Below, piece after piece: positions 32,530 to 46,586 of a stretch of DNA of 64,000 bases. The position numbers and the translations under genes are program-made. This DNA is from Oryzias latipes (Eukaryota; Chordata; Actinopteri; Beloniformes; Adrianichthyidae), in NCBI RefSeq assembly GCF_002234675.1, contig NC_019866.2, positions 21,480,802 to 21,544,801 of the forward strand, in the 5' to 3' direction. How positions within the stretch are numbered: the first letter of the stretch is position 1; each line of letters begins with the position of its first letter. The notes under the pieces were generated by a model, which saw nothing but the letters and a program-made list of their open reading frames with translations, did no database searches and was not told the origin of the DNA.

Positions 32530-32830
32530 GTAAGTAACGTTTTCAAACTTTTTTTTGTCTTTTTACTTGACTTTAATCTTTTACAATTGTTTGACCTTGG
32601 TCCACAAAGTTACTAGCCTTAACAATGCCTCGTAGTTTTGTTTTTAGCCAGCAAATTAGTCATTTTGCATCATGCTTGAGTATAGCTAAGCTTTAGCTAG
32701 CTTGTTTTTCAGACTAATCCGTAGAGCAGAGCTAGATGCCGCGTTTTTGGCACTATAGTGATACTTTATCACCGCAAATGTAAAGGCAGCTCTCTTATAG
32801 CAGTAGGGCAGTTGACCGGGGCACAATCTG

Positions 32831-32852
32831 ACACCCCCCCCCCCCCCCCCCC
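32831..32852. repeat. Poly-C tract
   Basis: An uninterrupted run of about 20 C. Similar C or G runs occur near 4590, 6180, 10016, 12356, 22041 and 45463, and cause spurious proline- or glycine-rich frames. Confidence 0.95.
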
Positions 32853-33020
32853 TCTTCTCGCTGGTTTCTCTAAACGAATACGCCACGTGAAGTTGACAAA
32901 CTGCGCGCTCGGGTGCTGCATAGCGACGATATAATCACGCTCTCTGTGTAGAAAAACGTGGGAGGAAAGCAAGCGGGGGTGTGGGTGAGTTTCACTAACT
33001 TACATCCGCAGACGACGTGA

Positions 33021-33945
33021 ACAGGGGCCTGTTGCACAAAAGTAGGATAAGGGATTAAGCCAGGATATCTTGGTGATCCTGGCTCAATTGATCCCTAATC
33101 CGGTTGCACTAAAGCTGGATAGGGGGCAGGAGGATATGTTATGGTATAAGTTACCATGGAGATTTATTCTGTGGAGCTAGCCTGCTCCAGACCAGGCTAA
33201 ATTCCAGGATCTATTTAATCTCATCCCTAATGTCAGTCAGCTGTCGCCACAAATGGAAACCAATAGTTATTTCACTGCTCACTATACATTGTTATCACAT
33301 ATAACTAGACCCCCTGTCATTATTTAAACGTTTGTGATCATTAATTTCAATCATTTTGGATAAATAATGAGTTTTAGATGATGTTGCTATCATTAGATAA
33401 TTTACAGTTTCCCATAGACTATAAGGCTATATATAAAATGATAGAATATTAGGGCCACAGAGGGAAAAAAAAGACAAGTCATAATATTGTAACCAGTTGT
33501 TTTAAAGGAGGACAGTTGTTAAAATGACAGATGTGGGGCATTTCGTGAAATTGTCCTTCGGTATGGTTTCATAAACGAAGACATGCTGATGTGCCAGAAT
33601 ATGAAGTATCACATTTTCATAACTATCAAAACTGTAAAAAGAATATGTTGCTTTTCTGCAGAAAGAACCAGCCTCATAAATTTATGACTTTATCCTTTTT
33701 TCCTTAGTGGGCCCTAGTACTCTGTCATATAAAATAATACACATTCCATTAAAATATGAAAACACAATGTGTAACATTATGTTCCTTTATTGAATAAGGA
33801 CAAAACAAAGCAGGTAAACTACACTCAAAAACGTTCACTTTGAATGAACATAAAAAACTTATGGAAATGATTTCCACATGATTAGACAACGTTACTTGAA
33901 CAAAAATGAATCATATTGGTCCCACTCAATGTACTTAGGAGTCTT
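33021..33945. mobile_element. Harbinger-type fragment, inverted relative to 17183-19269
   Basis: Starts with the terminal repeat ggggcctgttgcacaaaag and matches the reverse complement of about 18320-19269, with a single copy of the 60-bp unit that is duplicated there. The other half, with the Myb-like fragment, is missing. Confidence 0.8.
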
Positions 33946-34231
33946 CTTGCAGGAAGTAAAGGTGTAACTTGTACTAAAGCTGAAAATGTGACCCCAGAAG
34001 GCTTTAAATCTTTGTGTAGAAGTGGCTGGAAGTTTTGTTAGACTGGACTGTGGCTTTTGAAGTATAAGTTAATGCTTCACTTTTGGCAAGTGTCTATTTT
34101 TTTAATAGTATTTTTGCATAGATATTTGAGTCTGTGATATAATAACTGGGTCAATGTTACACTAGGATGACTGGACAAAATATACTAGATTAAGTTTTAT
34201 AGTGATACATTTATTTATTTTTCCTTTACAG

Positions 34232-34321
34232 ACCACAAGCAATGTTCATCAGAAAAGGGAAGCAGTTCTCAGAGCACTTTGTTGGTACCTGGGGGAAGAT
34301 GAGTCTAATTCATGAGTACAG
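34232..34321 (+). CDS. Candidate second exon, cut by a Harbinger insertion
   Basis: A good acceptor (tatttttcctttacag, ends 34231) leads to an ATG at 34242-34244 and a frame MFIRKGKQFSEHFVGTWGKM. Harbinger-type terminal repeats then begin at about 34322, and the exon's probable donor (ggg|taagcc) reappears beyond the element at about 37167. It may belong to the transcript starting at 32460. I do not recognise the product, and the interrupted frame stops inside the transposon. Confidence 0.35.
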
Positions 34322-35361
34322 GGGGGTATTCCAGGAAGCATGTTTAAACTAACCTGACTTTAAGCCTGAACTCTGGCTGAAATCCGCCTGAACTTGCTTA
34401 CTCTGGGTATGTCGGTTCCAAAAGACCGGATATGAGTTGGCGTAATTACGCTCGACTTAGTATAACCCTGGGTTAATGCACGTGCACAGAAGGTACATAA
34501 AGACATTCTCAATAGATTGCCGATTTCCGGAGTCACCATGGAAACGCGCGGAGAACCAGAGAGAGCGCAATACTTTAGTGAGACGGAGTCTGAGATTTTA
34601 AAGACGGCGTAGGTAGATTATACGTCCATCAAAACAGTAACACGGCAGCATCCGCAAAAGAGAGTTTCTGCTTGTAGTAGAAGAACAAAGTATCTGCACA
34701 AGTTTCTGATCTTATTTCCATTTTCCTTGTGACGTGTATATATATATATAACTTATCCAATTTTGCTACCTTAAATGAAATACTTCTATTAGTAACAAAT
34801 AATTGAGTTAAATTTAATCAACCTAATTTCTTACGTCTATAAAACTCAATAATTGTTTATACAACTCAAATTTATGTATTATCTAACTACATGTCATATT
34901 ACTCCAATTCATTTAATATTTTTTCCATCTTAAATAATTATATTTCTTGATCTCTCATATGTCTAAGTATGAGCCGGCAGATATGTCCATTTTTATAATA
35001 ATAAAAAGGACGGTAAAAAATGCACGCAGGGCTCGACATAGCCATTTGTCCGCTGGCCCGGTCCTGTTTTTCGAGCAGTGCGGACCACAAGACTTTACTT
35101 TTCACTTGTCCGCTCGGGCCACTAAAATATTTAACGGTTTATATATTCTTCACCTTTTTCAATAAAGTAAATTTTGCGAAAACGTGTAGATTTACCTCGT
35201 CTTCATAATTTAGTTTTTCTGCTAGTCCTGTGTTCAAACTTCAAGGGTTTCTATGGGAAACCTTTGATCACTTCTCCTTCTCTCCCGCCTGCGCGCGCTC
35301 GGCTTTCACTGCCGAGCACCACGCGGCACGCGCTCACTACTTTTAACCTTTTCAAACTTTA

Positions 35362-35613
35362 TTGAATGTAACGATTCAATACAAAACAATGTTAAACAGC
35401 AACAACGAAGGCACAAGCCAGTGGGTTATTATTACATTTGATTATAAATCCGACACCGTCACTGAAGAGAGACTGAAGCATGTCAGAGATGTGGAAGACA
35501 TGGCAGGAATAGATAGGAATATGTTGGATGGAGTAATGGGTATAATTAGTAGTATGGACAGCAAGATATTTAATGAATGCATTGAAGATGAAACTGTATC
35601 CACTAAGCTTTAA
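35362..35613 (+). CDS. Small open frame inside hAT-like element, function unknown
   Basis: An 83-codon frame. Its second half (EERLKHVRDVEDMAGIDRNM and SSMDSKIFNECIEDE) is acidic and helix-prone, unlike random AT-rich translation, and it may be a remnant of the element's own protein. No transposase motif is seen. Confidence 0.25.
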   Translation: MNVTIQYKTMLNSNNEGTSQWVIITFDYKSDTVTEERLKHVRDVEDMAGIDRNMLDGVMGIISSMDSKIFNECIEDETVSTKL

Positions 35614-35756
35614 GCTGAATGTCAAAGAATCAAAGGCAACTCCAAATACCGGAATCTCACACTCAAATGCAGTAGAATGTTAAACTACTTAATTTTGTTT
35701 TTCTTTACAACACTGTAAGCAGTAAGTATTTCTAGTTAGCTGAATGATCTCAGTTA

Positions 35757-36090
35757 GACCTGCACAATATGAGGAAAACTCGTGATATGCGATATCAGAG
35801 ATTAAAATTGCGATAACGATATAATTTGCGGTATATAAACAAACAGCAAAATTACCAAATAACCATTCCCAGTTTAAAAATTATACTCCAAATGACCCAC
35901 GTTGACATAGGTTACAAACATCTAACATAACAGGGCTCCATCTGATTGGTCAACAATGTGAAGGCGTCCATCCGATTGGTCAAATGCATTAAGGGATTTA
36001 TTTGATTCGTTAAATGGTTCAAGCTGCCATTAGATTGTTTTAACACATTTAAGGTTTATGATTTATTGCGATATTTGCCGTTAAAAGCAC
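35757..36090. mobile_element. hAT-like MITE, third copy
   Basis: It shares the gcacaatatgaggaaaactc start and the tataatttgcggtatat core with the two palindrome copies. It lies inside a larger element bounded near 35027 and 36425, and its far end is degraded. Confidence 0.55.
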
Positions 36091-37479
36091 CATGAAAACT
36101 TCTTAACTAGTGTTAACTACTACACTGCAGTGCTCTCTTCAAAACATCTAAAACAGACTAGAGCAGATTTAAGTTTGATATGGTCTATTTTCAGTCATTG
36201 AAAAGTGTAGAAATAAGTGATGTCACCAGAATGCACCAAATTGTACCATATTAAAAGTTTCCGGGGGGCCATGCCCCCAGACCCCCCTAAAGTTGCAAGC
36301 ACCTGCGGAGCGGCGGGTCCCGCTATGCGCTGTGTCGGGCCAGTAACTTTCAGGCAGGGCCAGTAAGTTTCAAAAACTACTGGCCCTGTGGGCCAGTGCA
36401 AATTTCTGGGCTATGTCAACCCCTGGCACGTAGTGCATAAATTCATTAAAGAATCATCCGTCATTATCATTACAGAAATACTCGGTAGGGGTGCTATATA
36501 AACTCATCATCCTCTCCTTCACTCTTACTCATGGTGCAGAGACTTAAGCACAGTATGAGAAAATAAATCAGCAAAACACGGCAAAACACAGTAAAACAGC
36601 CAAACAACTAAACACATTTGGTCAAAAACCCACACTTAAACCCAAATCCGTCCAGACAGGCAAAGGGAATGATATCCCAGAATCCTTTGCGGTGCCGATC
36701 TAACGGCAGCCCCAAAGTTACACCTACTTAATTGAATTAATTTGAATGAAAGTAAAATAACTGTCTGAAAGCTACGTGTTATTTTTAAGCTGACTTAAAA
36801 AAACAAATGATTTATCTTAACTGAAGCAAATAACTAAGTTAGATCAAAGTAAAAAAGTTAAATTTTCCAACATCCATATGTGGTCTTATCACCCTCTCAC
36901 GGTGAAAAAAGTATTATCTGAGCTTCTTCATCCACTAAATCATCTTCAAATGGACACGGCATGCTGCTTCCCCTCTCTGTAAACAAACTAACCTTCAACT
37001 AAACCTGCTCCCGACCAGGTTATGTTCAGAGCATGAGTTGCCATGGCAACTTGACGTACCCTGAAACATACCTCCATTTCTGGAACCGAAAACTGAGGTT
37101 ATCAACTTCCTTAGCCTCAAACTTACCGTGGGAGCTAGCATAACCTGCTTCCTGGAATACCCCCCTGGGTAAGCCTATAATCAAGATCTTCAGATTGTTT
37201 TTACTTTTATTTATTTAATTTTTTATTTTTCTGCATCTGTAAGTCCATGGTGAAGAGAAACTTGCCCCCTTTCCAAAGTCTTCTGCCACTTTTCCACAGT
37301 GGGGAAAAGTGAACCTTTTCCTGTATGTTAGGGATATTATTGTTTACATTTGTAAAGCACACTGTGAGATATTTATTTGGAAAACAAAGATGTGTATCAC
37401 CCCAAAACAATTGCTTCCCAAATCTGAAATTGCTAAAGACGCACTAAATACGCCAAATATGACATTTACTGAGTTTCAT

Positions 37480-37805
37480 TTTTTCTTCTTTTGGGTTTTC
37501 CTCTTCAGGGGTCGCCACAACCAATCAGTTTCCTCCATCTAACCCTTTTTTTTTTCTGCATCCTCTCCTCTAACAGCAGCTACCTTCATGTCTTTGATTT
37601 TCCTCTAGACCTCTGGCAGCTCTAGACTCAGCATCTTTCTACCTCTGGACATGCCCAAAACATCTGTCTGACTCTATCTGCAAAACCTCTGACAAGTACT
37701 GCCCCTCTGATGTGCTCATTCCTGATCCATCCAGGTCCCTCCCAAGGAGAACCTCAGCACCCTTCATCTCTGCTACATCCAGTTCTGCTGTCTCTAGACA
37801 AAACA
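37480..37805 (-). pseudogene. LINE 3'-end remnant
   Basis: On the minus strand the sequence reads ELDVAEMKGAEVLLGRDLDG and SDRCFGHVQR. It then continues through stops to a terminal tggttgtggcgacccctgaa, the 3' end used by a fish LINE and its partner SINE. The 5' portion is missing and the frame is destroyed. Confidence 0.5.
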
Positions 37806-39478
37806 AAACGCATACTTGCAGCTTAAGGAATATTTGAAAGATATGTTTATTTAACATTAGAAGTCGCATAGATAAAACATCTACATAACATTGCACACAG
37901 ACACAGCCATATAATCTCTTGTTAGCAAATTTCCAAACAGTGAACATATATATAAGTCTAGAAGATGGATGCAAAAAGGGAGTACAGAGATCAGTATCAA
38001 CTGCAAAAGTAAAACAGTGTAGAATTTAAAAAAAATTTAACAATAAATTCAAATGCATGTTTAAATTTTTCAAATTCTGGGCCCTCAATGATGACTGACC
38101 CATACACAGGGTCTTGGTTGTCCTGTGTTTCATTGGGAAGGACCAAGACAATCTTGAAGCGATTAGTTCAGTCCTCTTTCACTGCTTCTCGGCTGACATC
38201 CTGAGAAGAAAAAAAACTGTAATTAGAAATAATTAAGAATAGATCTCAAGAAAAACAAATGGCCAAGAGAGTAAAAAATGTTAAAATTAAAAGTATACTT
38301 AATTTAGTTTCATTTAAACAATAGTCATATGACAATTTATTTTTATTTCATGTCACACAACATTGTTCACAGGGGCTGACCCTGAGACAAAGACATGTTT
38401 GGGGGCCATACACGCCAAGAGTCAACACCCACAACCCTGGCCTGGGCACATAGTGGTGCAGAGCCCTCCAGTCACCAGGCTGGAGCTGTCAATGGGACAG
38501 CAACTGTGATGGTAAACCAGAACTATTCCTAGTGTGAAATGTCCCGATGGGAGGAAAAACACTGGAGCCAAAAAAAAAACAAAAAAAGAAACGGGGATCA
38601 AATCAGGGGAAAAAAAGGTATAACTGAAATAAAATTATGCTCCTAAAATAACAGTAATAATTCATCAACAGCTAAAGATAATTTAAAAAGGGTAAGAGAA
38701 TAAAATGCATATAAAAATCAGTTAAAAACCTAATAGAAAAAAATATGCACCTATTTTCTCTTTTAAAAAAATCACGTGTAAAGAATATTTTACCTTCAAT
38801 AAAATATCACAAGTAAAAACCATATTACAAGGTTAGTCAATCATTGAAATATGGTCATGATGATCATAAGATACCTCATACTCTTTGATCATCTTCACTT
38901 CTCCACATCCATCTCATGTTGTGGCACCTGAAACATACCAATTAAAAATTTAGAATAAAACCAAACGACCACCCAACCAAATCTTGTGACAAATTGAACC
39001 TAATCATTTGGTCTTACGTTGTCAGCTGGGGGTGGGGGTCCAGATTAGCAGTCAGAATGTGCCATGCTCTTGAAAAACAAAGGTTGTTTTTCAACTCCTT
39101 ATTAACTCATGGATGTAGATTGATATTTATTTATTTTTTATTACATATATTACAAATGATTTGAAAAGTTTTTTGTAATATTACCTGTATGGCCAGGTGT
39201 CCTGTAGTTGTACAAAGTAGTTGCTTATGGGCATTCAAAGTCTGATGCTCCTTCGGTTCTGACTTCCTGTTAGACTCTAAAAGGAGAACAGAAATATGGC
39301 AAGCGGCAAAGACTCTCTTAACATGCATATGATTACTATGGCGCCATGGTCAAAAAACCGAAAGTTACTTGAGCGACGCTGACCCGCCCGCACAGTCCGC
39401 AGACGTCTGGGGTTTACCGTGTCAGCTCGGTGTTGCATTTGAAACGGGTCATTCAGTAAAAATGTTTTCATTTTGCAG
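37806..39478. other. AT-rich DNA between LINE remnant and kri1
   Basis: No recognised gene. On the minus strand, 38020-38202 has an acceptor-like tttcttctcag followed by pieces such as FKIVLVLPNETQDNQDPVYG, but with an in-frame stop; it may be a dead exon. The kri1 5' exons, expected here, are not visible. Confidence 0.3.
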
Positions 39479-41250
<1,772 letters not shown>

Positions 41251-41254
41251 TTGT

Positions 41255-41348
41255 GTGGATCTTCCCCCTTCTTCAGGAGGGCTTTGATGGTCCTCACAGC
41301 CCTTTCTGCTTCCCCGTTGCTTTGAGGGTAGTGGGCACTCAAGGTCAC
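41255..41348 (-). pseudogene. Ty3/gypsy integrase fragment
   Basis: The minus-strand reading HYPQSNGEAERAVRTIKALL is the hallmark region around the catalytic glutamate of a gypsy integrase core. Only about 30 codons remain, wedged between the broken kri1 exon and the hAT transposase. Confidence 0.8.
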
Positions 41349-41351
41349 ATG

Positions 41352-42212
41352 TCACACTCCGTTGCGCTTTCCCAACATTACTGAGGCACCATCGGAGGTC
41401 AGCATCACCATTCTCTGCATATCCAGCCCATGCTTGGTGTAAAACTGACGTATTGCTTGTACAATATCCTGAGCGGTGCATGATCTCAGCTGGATTAAGC
41501 CAGCAAACACAGTTGCATGGTTGACGCTGTTTTCCTCTCTGTATTTAATATACAGGACTAGCATTTTGTGTACTGTTATGTCTGTGCTCTCATCTACAAT
41601 CAGGGTGTGCCAAGGAGCATTTTTTATTTTACACATCGTCTCATTCTGCACTGTTTGATTGATGGAATTCACAAACTCAAAGGCATAATTTTTGCTTCGC
41701 CAGCTTTCTGGTAGACTCACATACTTTGCCATGTGATCATGAATTTGTTGAACTGACAGCATGGAGGCGTTCATGTTGATGGCTAGCAGAATATTGTCAA
41801 TGAGAATTTTAACTTGCTCGGGGTTGGATTTATTTATGAGTGACAGCTCGATCCTCTGCTCTCTGTTTTTGGAGCTCTCCCCCAACAACGTGCCGATCCC
41901 CATTCCCAGCTTACATCTTTTTACAATTTCCACTGCTTTCAAATGACTTTTGTGCTGAATGTGACGCTTGAGATAATCTAGCTTCCATGTCGTCCACACT
42001 TTTCCCTCCGAAAACTCGCTTGCTATTTTGGCTTCGCAGCACGTCTTGCAGAGCAAGCCTTTCTCGCTCGAAAACGAAAAAATGTCACCCAGTTTCACAG
42101 CCTTTCCTTCTATTTGTACATACTCCGACAGCCATTCTATCTTAAAAGAATCACATGTCTTTTTTACTTTGGCTCGGTGAGAGGACGTGCCGCTGATCGT
42201 TCGTTTTGCCAT
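41352..42212 (-). pseudogene. hAT transposase, N-terminal part
   Basis: A minus-strand open frame from ATG at 42210-42212 (MAKRTISGTSSHRAKVKKT). A zinc-binding N-terminus follows (CKTCCEAKIAS and LKRHIQHKSHLKAV), and then the hAT catalytic start (WHTLIVDESTDITVHKMLVL) and LTSDGASVML. It breaks off at the gypsy fragment after about 287 residues, well short of the dimerisation domain, so it is inactive. It resembles ZNF862/KIAA1586-type hAT proteins of fish. The upstream flank is the segmental duplicate whose partner ends at the assembly gap. Confidence 0.82.
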
Positions 42213-42475
42213 CGTTATAAAGGGTCGACGTAAACGGTACTCACTCACGTGTCTTCCCTCCAAAACACTGGTCGCGGCATGAAAGGAGGCTGTCAGTGAC
42301 GTTGTTTACCTGCGTCATTACGTACGTGAACCGCATAATAGGCTGGAGCAGTTAGTCACCAGTCACATTCACTGACTCACATTGAAAAATAGCTCCAAAT
42401 AAATTTTTATGTATTTATTTTATTACGAATTCAAGTTTTCATGTCCTGTAGCTTAGAGGGAGCAGTGGATAACCA

Positions 42476-44992
42476 TTAAGGCACGTGCCGGTACCAGCGG
42501 ATCATCATAAGACATGCCGTGAGGGCGGCCCCCGCCAGGCAGGTCATCACCAGCCCTCTGACAACTGTTGTAGCCGGACGGATGGGATTCTAGAGACAAA
42601 AAAAAGCAATCAGGCATCAATTTTAATAGCAGAAGAGGACTGACTACTGCTAGACACTTACGTTCGGCGGCTCCTCACGATAGGTCGTGTAAGTAAGTCT
42701 AAACAAAGTGGACAATGAAGTTATCAGTTAATACAAAATAGTCATTCCAAAATGATTCACCAGAACAGGGCAGAGGCTTGTGACACATCTGATGTTGTTC
42801 ACGCCCTAATGAATCAGTGAAAATGAAGACACAACAAGGACAAACAATGTTTGGAGATATGTTTGTATAGATTATAGAAAACAATAAGTAAAGATATGGA
42901 AGCGATTGTAAGGTAAAGTCAAAACCAGAAATGCTTTTTCCTTTTCAAAATGAAGCTGCATTTTTGACTCAAAATTAAAATGATAAAGTAATCCGCCAAA
43001 ATGCTTTTTCATTTCCTTCCTTAACACTGCTTATTCTGTCACTTAATTAAAATGATAATGAAAATAGTATTTGACATTTCATTTTCAAAATGTTCCATGC
43101 TAAATCTTCTTACTCTATTGGCTTTTCCCATCAGGGGTCGCCACAGTGAACATGGTAAACTTGGCAATGTTTTACGCCGGATGCCCTTCCTGACGCAACC
43201 TTCTCAAAGCAACCGGGCTTGGGACCGGCACAGAAGTAGAGAAGGGAACAGGGAGCAGCCCGGATTCGAACCCTGGTTTCACGGACGGAAGGCGCCGCAA
43301 ACCAACACAAGCAAAAGCGGCTCCCGCAAAATGTTCTCTGCTAAATGTGTAGCATAATTCATTTAGAAATGTCTAATTTGACAATTAAAATGGATTATTA
43401 GAAATGCTTTTTAATTTTCAGGCAGTCTACTTACTGAACAGAGAGCTGGGACGCCACTTGTGGCTCCTCCAGGCGCCTGGAGTTTGATGGTTGTGGAGCC
43501 ACTTGTGGCTCCTCCAGGCGCCTGGAGTTTGATGTTTCTGGGGGGCAGCTGCCTGTGTTTGATTCTGAAAGACAAAAATCTAGATGTCATTTTTTCATAC
43601 TCTGGCAAGGATGGTGGATGCAAAAGTATTATAACAATCCAGCCTAACCAACACTTGAGCGGGGAAGCAACAGCTGAGCTGCTCATGAAGAGGCTTCTTT
43701 GGAGAGCTAATTGTGCCCCATACACTGCACAATCCCGGTCAGTCTCAGGCCGGATTGATCAGAAAGAGAGACAATATCTCCTTTAGAGCAAAAAGCTTAT
43801 TTAGTTTATTTATTAAGTTTCTCAAACAGCCAAAACAGGATGGATGTTAGTTCAACTTCCAGCCTTCTAAACTCAAGGTTTCACCCCAAAACTCATCACT
43901 TCCCATGAGCCTTAGGCGCTGGAGGCGGGGATAACCCCCTGGTCGCTACACTGCCCCCACCTAAGAGGGTTAAGTGTCCCTACAACCCTCACATAACTGC
44001 AGAACAGCCCCATCAGCGTGTTACCTTTCAGCCTCAGGCTTCAAACCGCTGTTATTTCCGGTCCGGTCCCGGTCAGGACGCAAACGGTAACTAATGAAGC
44101 GGGACACCGTTGCTCTGGAACAGGCTAGAAGCCGTTTATTTCTTTGCTTGGATCAAACTGTTAGTAAAGCACAATGTCTGCAAACACTTCCTCGTTCAAA
44201 ACTCAGAGAGAGCACATAAGCTGGCCGAGCAGCCCCCTTTTTCCTCTCCTGCGCATCCCCTCTCCTGCCTCATCCTGGAGCAACCAAGCACCCAAGGCAA
44301 CGCCTCCTTCCATCACTGTTGCCTCCATGACAACCGCATTGATTCACAAAATAGAAACACAACAAAAAGGGGAGGGTTTCGCCATGCTAAACGTTTGCCG
44401 TTTGGACCAACACGCATCTTCTAAATGTGCTTTTATTACTGTTATGATTATTATTAAGGGCCTGCTCGCTCATAATTTTTTTAATCCGTGCGGTCAGTGC
44501 TCAGGTCCGCGGAAGGCGGAAATGCTGCTACGTTACGTTGTCCTCAGAACGTCTATGTTTGATAGTTTCAGCATTGTAAAGTATAAATGCAAAAATCGGA
44601 TACGGGTCACTTTTAAAAGATAATGTAAGCGGGTCATCAAAAAAATCGGATATTGTCAGAAAATCAGTCAGAAAATCGAATTTGGGCATCAAGACCTGCA
44701 GGGTAAATGCAGCCCTAGTCTCGCGGCTTTTCCTCCCGGCTCCTGCCACGCCCACTGTTCACCGTAATCAACAGAGCAATTTAGCATCTAATAGAACATC
44801 AACAAAGCAACAGAACCCGGTGATACTACAATATGTTACTTACCATGGGAGCTAGCATAACCTGCTTTCTGGAATACCCCCCAGGCCAAATTCACGCACT
44901 TTTTGCTCATTATTTTTTAAGGTACCCATTCTATCGTCCAATCAGAAACAGACCATCATCTTCCACAACATAAATGTGTTCTGCTTACCCAT
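42476..44992 (-). CDS. Unrecognised tail-anchored small protein, copy at 42-45 kb
   Basis: Minus strand. Proposed exons: 44989-44992 (ATGG), 43435-43564 (130 nt), 42662-42698 (37 nt) and 42476-42589 (114 nt), totalling 285 nt and 94 residues. It is identical in plan to the 28-30 kb copy, except that the variable exon contains a second 45-nt unit encoding SNSRRLEEPQVAPQP, so the repeat number differs by exactly one in-frame unit. The last exon again encodes GLVMTCLAGAALTACLMM followed by IRWYRHVP. Upstream of the start exon the conserved promoter block is cut at about 45090, so this copy may lack its normal promoter. Function unknown. Confidence 0.58.
43103..43333 (+). mobile_element. SINE-like repeat (copy 2)
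   Basis: Duplicate of the element at 28575-28805, carried in the segmental duplication. Confidence 0.65.
43460..43550 (-). repeat. Two 45-bp coding repeat units in the variable exon
   Basis: The 45-bp block containing cacttgtggctcctccaggc occurs twice here and once at 28.9 kb. It adds 15 codons without a frame change. Confidence 0.92.
43617..43953 (-). mobile_element. Gypsy-type 3' LTR fragment (copy 2)
   Basis: Duplicate of 29045-29381, starting TGTAGCGACCAGGGGG on the minus strand. Confidence 0.5.
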
Positions 44993-45234
44993 GTCGATCC
45001 TGGTACCTGCGATCCCTGCTCACTCGACCCTGCTATGTCAGTTTTGATCAGTTAAGAATTTTTCATGTAAAAAAACAGCAACGGTTGCTAAGGACTTTCT
45101 GGAACCTGCCTGGTGTGTTCCTAGTTCTTCATGATGCTCTCTCTGAGACACATATCAGGTGTATTGATACGGAGACCTTGGTGGATTCTATTTATCCTCA
45201 TTAGTCATTTAGGTCAAACTTTGGATCATTCAGA

Positions 45235-45500
45235 GATCCTCACTTGAACACGAGGAGAGACTTTGCTGCACTGACAGTAAATGGGGCTGAATAATTTTGT
45301 CCAACATTTCAGGTTTTTAGTTGTTAAACAAGTTTGAAACATCCAATAAATTTTATTACACTTCAGTATTGTGTCCCACTTGATGTTGATTCTTCACAAA
45401 AAATGACAGCTTTATATCTTTGTGTTTGAAGCCTGAAATGTGGCAAAATGTTGAAAGGTTCGGGGGGGGGGGGGGGGGTAAATACTTTCACAGGCTCTGT
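45235..45500. mobile_element. Tc1-like element end
   Basis: Sequence such as ggggctgaataattttgtcc and a terminal aaatactttcacaggctctgta is typical of the 3' terminal region of Tc1/mariner elements in fish. A poly-G run (45463-45478) interrupts it. Confidence 0.45.
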
Positions 45501-46586
45501 ACATGATGTCCTTTTTTTGTACCTGGTGTTGAGGTGAACAGGGGTTCCATATGATTTTCTATGATCTTTTCATTATGCATTACAGGGGTTCTATTATATT
45601 GTCTATGTTTTTGTTATTATGCATTTAATGGATTCTATATATGCATGTATATTGTACTGCAGAAATATGCTTGGTTCCTGCCCTCAGTAACAGATATGTG
45701 CCGAGGTCACCAGCATGGCCGGCCCTCCCTATACGCAAATTACGCAGCCGCGTAGGGCCCCCGTCACCACCAGGGCCCCGAAGTGGCGACAAAAATAAAA
45801 AAAGACCCAAATCTGGCAACCCATTTCATAGCTCTGAATGTTGTGCAAAAGAAAGTGGCCTGCACTTTAATGATCCACCTTGTCAACACACCTGAACCAA
45901 TCTGGCAACCCAATTAATGACGTTACGCCATTCTTAGCAACGATTGGTCAACATCATTGCATCTAAGCCTGGCATAGTGTGCATTTACTAGCCCATTTTG
46001 TTTCAATAAAGCTGGGGAAAAGAAAAAAACGACTGCATTTTGTCACACTGATCAAAGCGACAACAAGAGAACTTCATGCCAAAGATACTTTATCATCAGG
46101 AGCTGGAAAAAGAGGAAGAACTTCAACATCAGTCACAAGGTAAGTTTGGAGGATGTTGGGGCCGTATTTTTACATTATCCAGTATTTCTGTGCATTCGCG
46201 AATCATTTACGTAAAATGCTAATCGATCTGAGGTGAAGATTGCACATAAACGATCCCGTTTGTCGTAATTTCCAATGGAAAACTCTAAAATAATTCTGTT
46301 ACCCAAGTTTCCAAAATGAGGTCGGACATGACTTTCCAAAACGGCGAAGAGGAGTAAATAATGACAACGGTGATGATGGCTGAAAAAGGTTTTAACTCAC
46401 GTTATCTTATTGTTTGTTTTTCTAACACACATTCATGCGTTCTGCATTTTCCGGTTTCAGTAAAAAAACTGCTGTTTATCTGTTATAGACAGTCAGGTAG
46501 TCTGACTTTTTCAATAATGTGTCTTAAAATCTTGCATTGGCATGGATTATGGAGAATCAAAACTGCCAAATAAGAAATAAAGGTTC

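Larger units (their letters stand above)
35027..36425. mobile_element. hAT-like element nested in the Harbinger-type element
   Basis: The left end is cagggctcgacatagcc and the right end is the complement of caggggttgacatagcc. The bases gcacg flank both sides (35022-35026 and 36426-36430), a partial target duplication. It contains a short frame at 35362-35613 and the MITE at 35757-36090. These ends are typical of a fish hAT family. Confidence 0.6.
34322..37168. mobile_element. Harbinger-type element with gggggtattccag ends
   Basis: The left end is ggggggtattccaggaagca and the right end is tgcttcctggaataccccc, its inverted complement. At 34537-34626 a Myb-like start (METRGEPERAQYFSETESEI) is visible, stopping after 24 residues. 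A hAT-like element (35027-36425) with a nested MITE fills much of the interior. The same terminal motif (ggaatacccccca) marks positions 30290 and 44880 in the segmental duplicates. Confidence 0.7.
42245..45090. repeat. Segmental duplicate, copy 2 (partner 27654-30470)
   Basis: Second copy of the block, lying immediately downstream of a hAT transposase gene. The high identity, apart from a few indels, suggests recent duplication or transposition. Confidence 0.92.
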
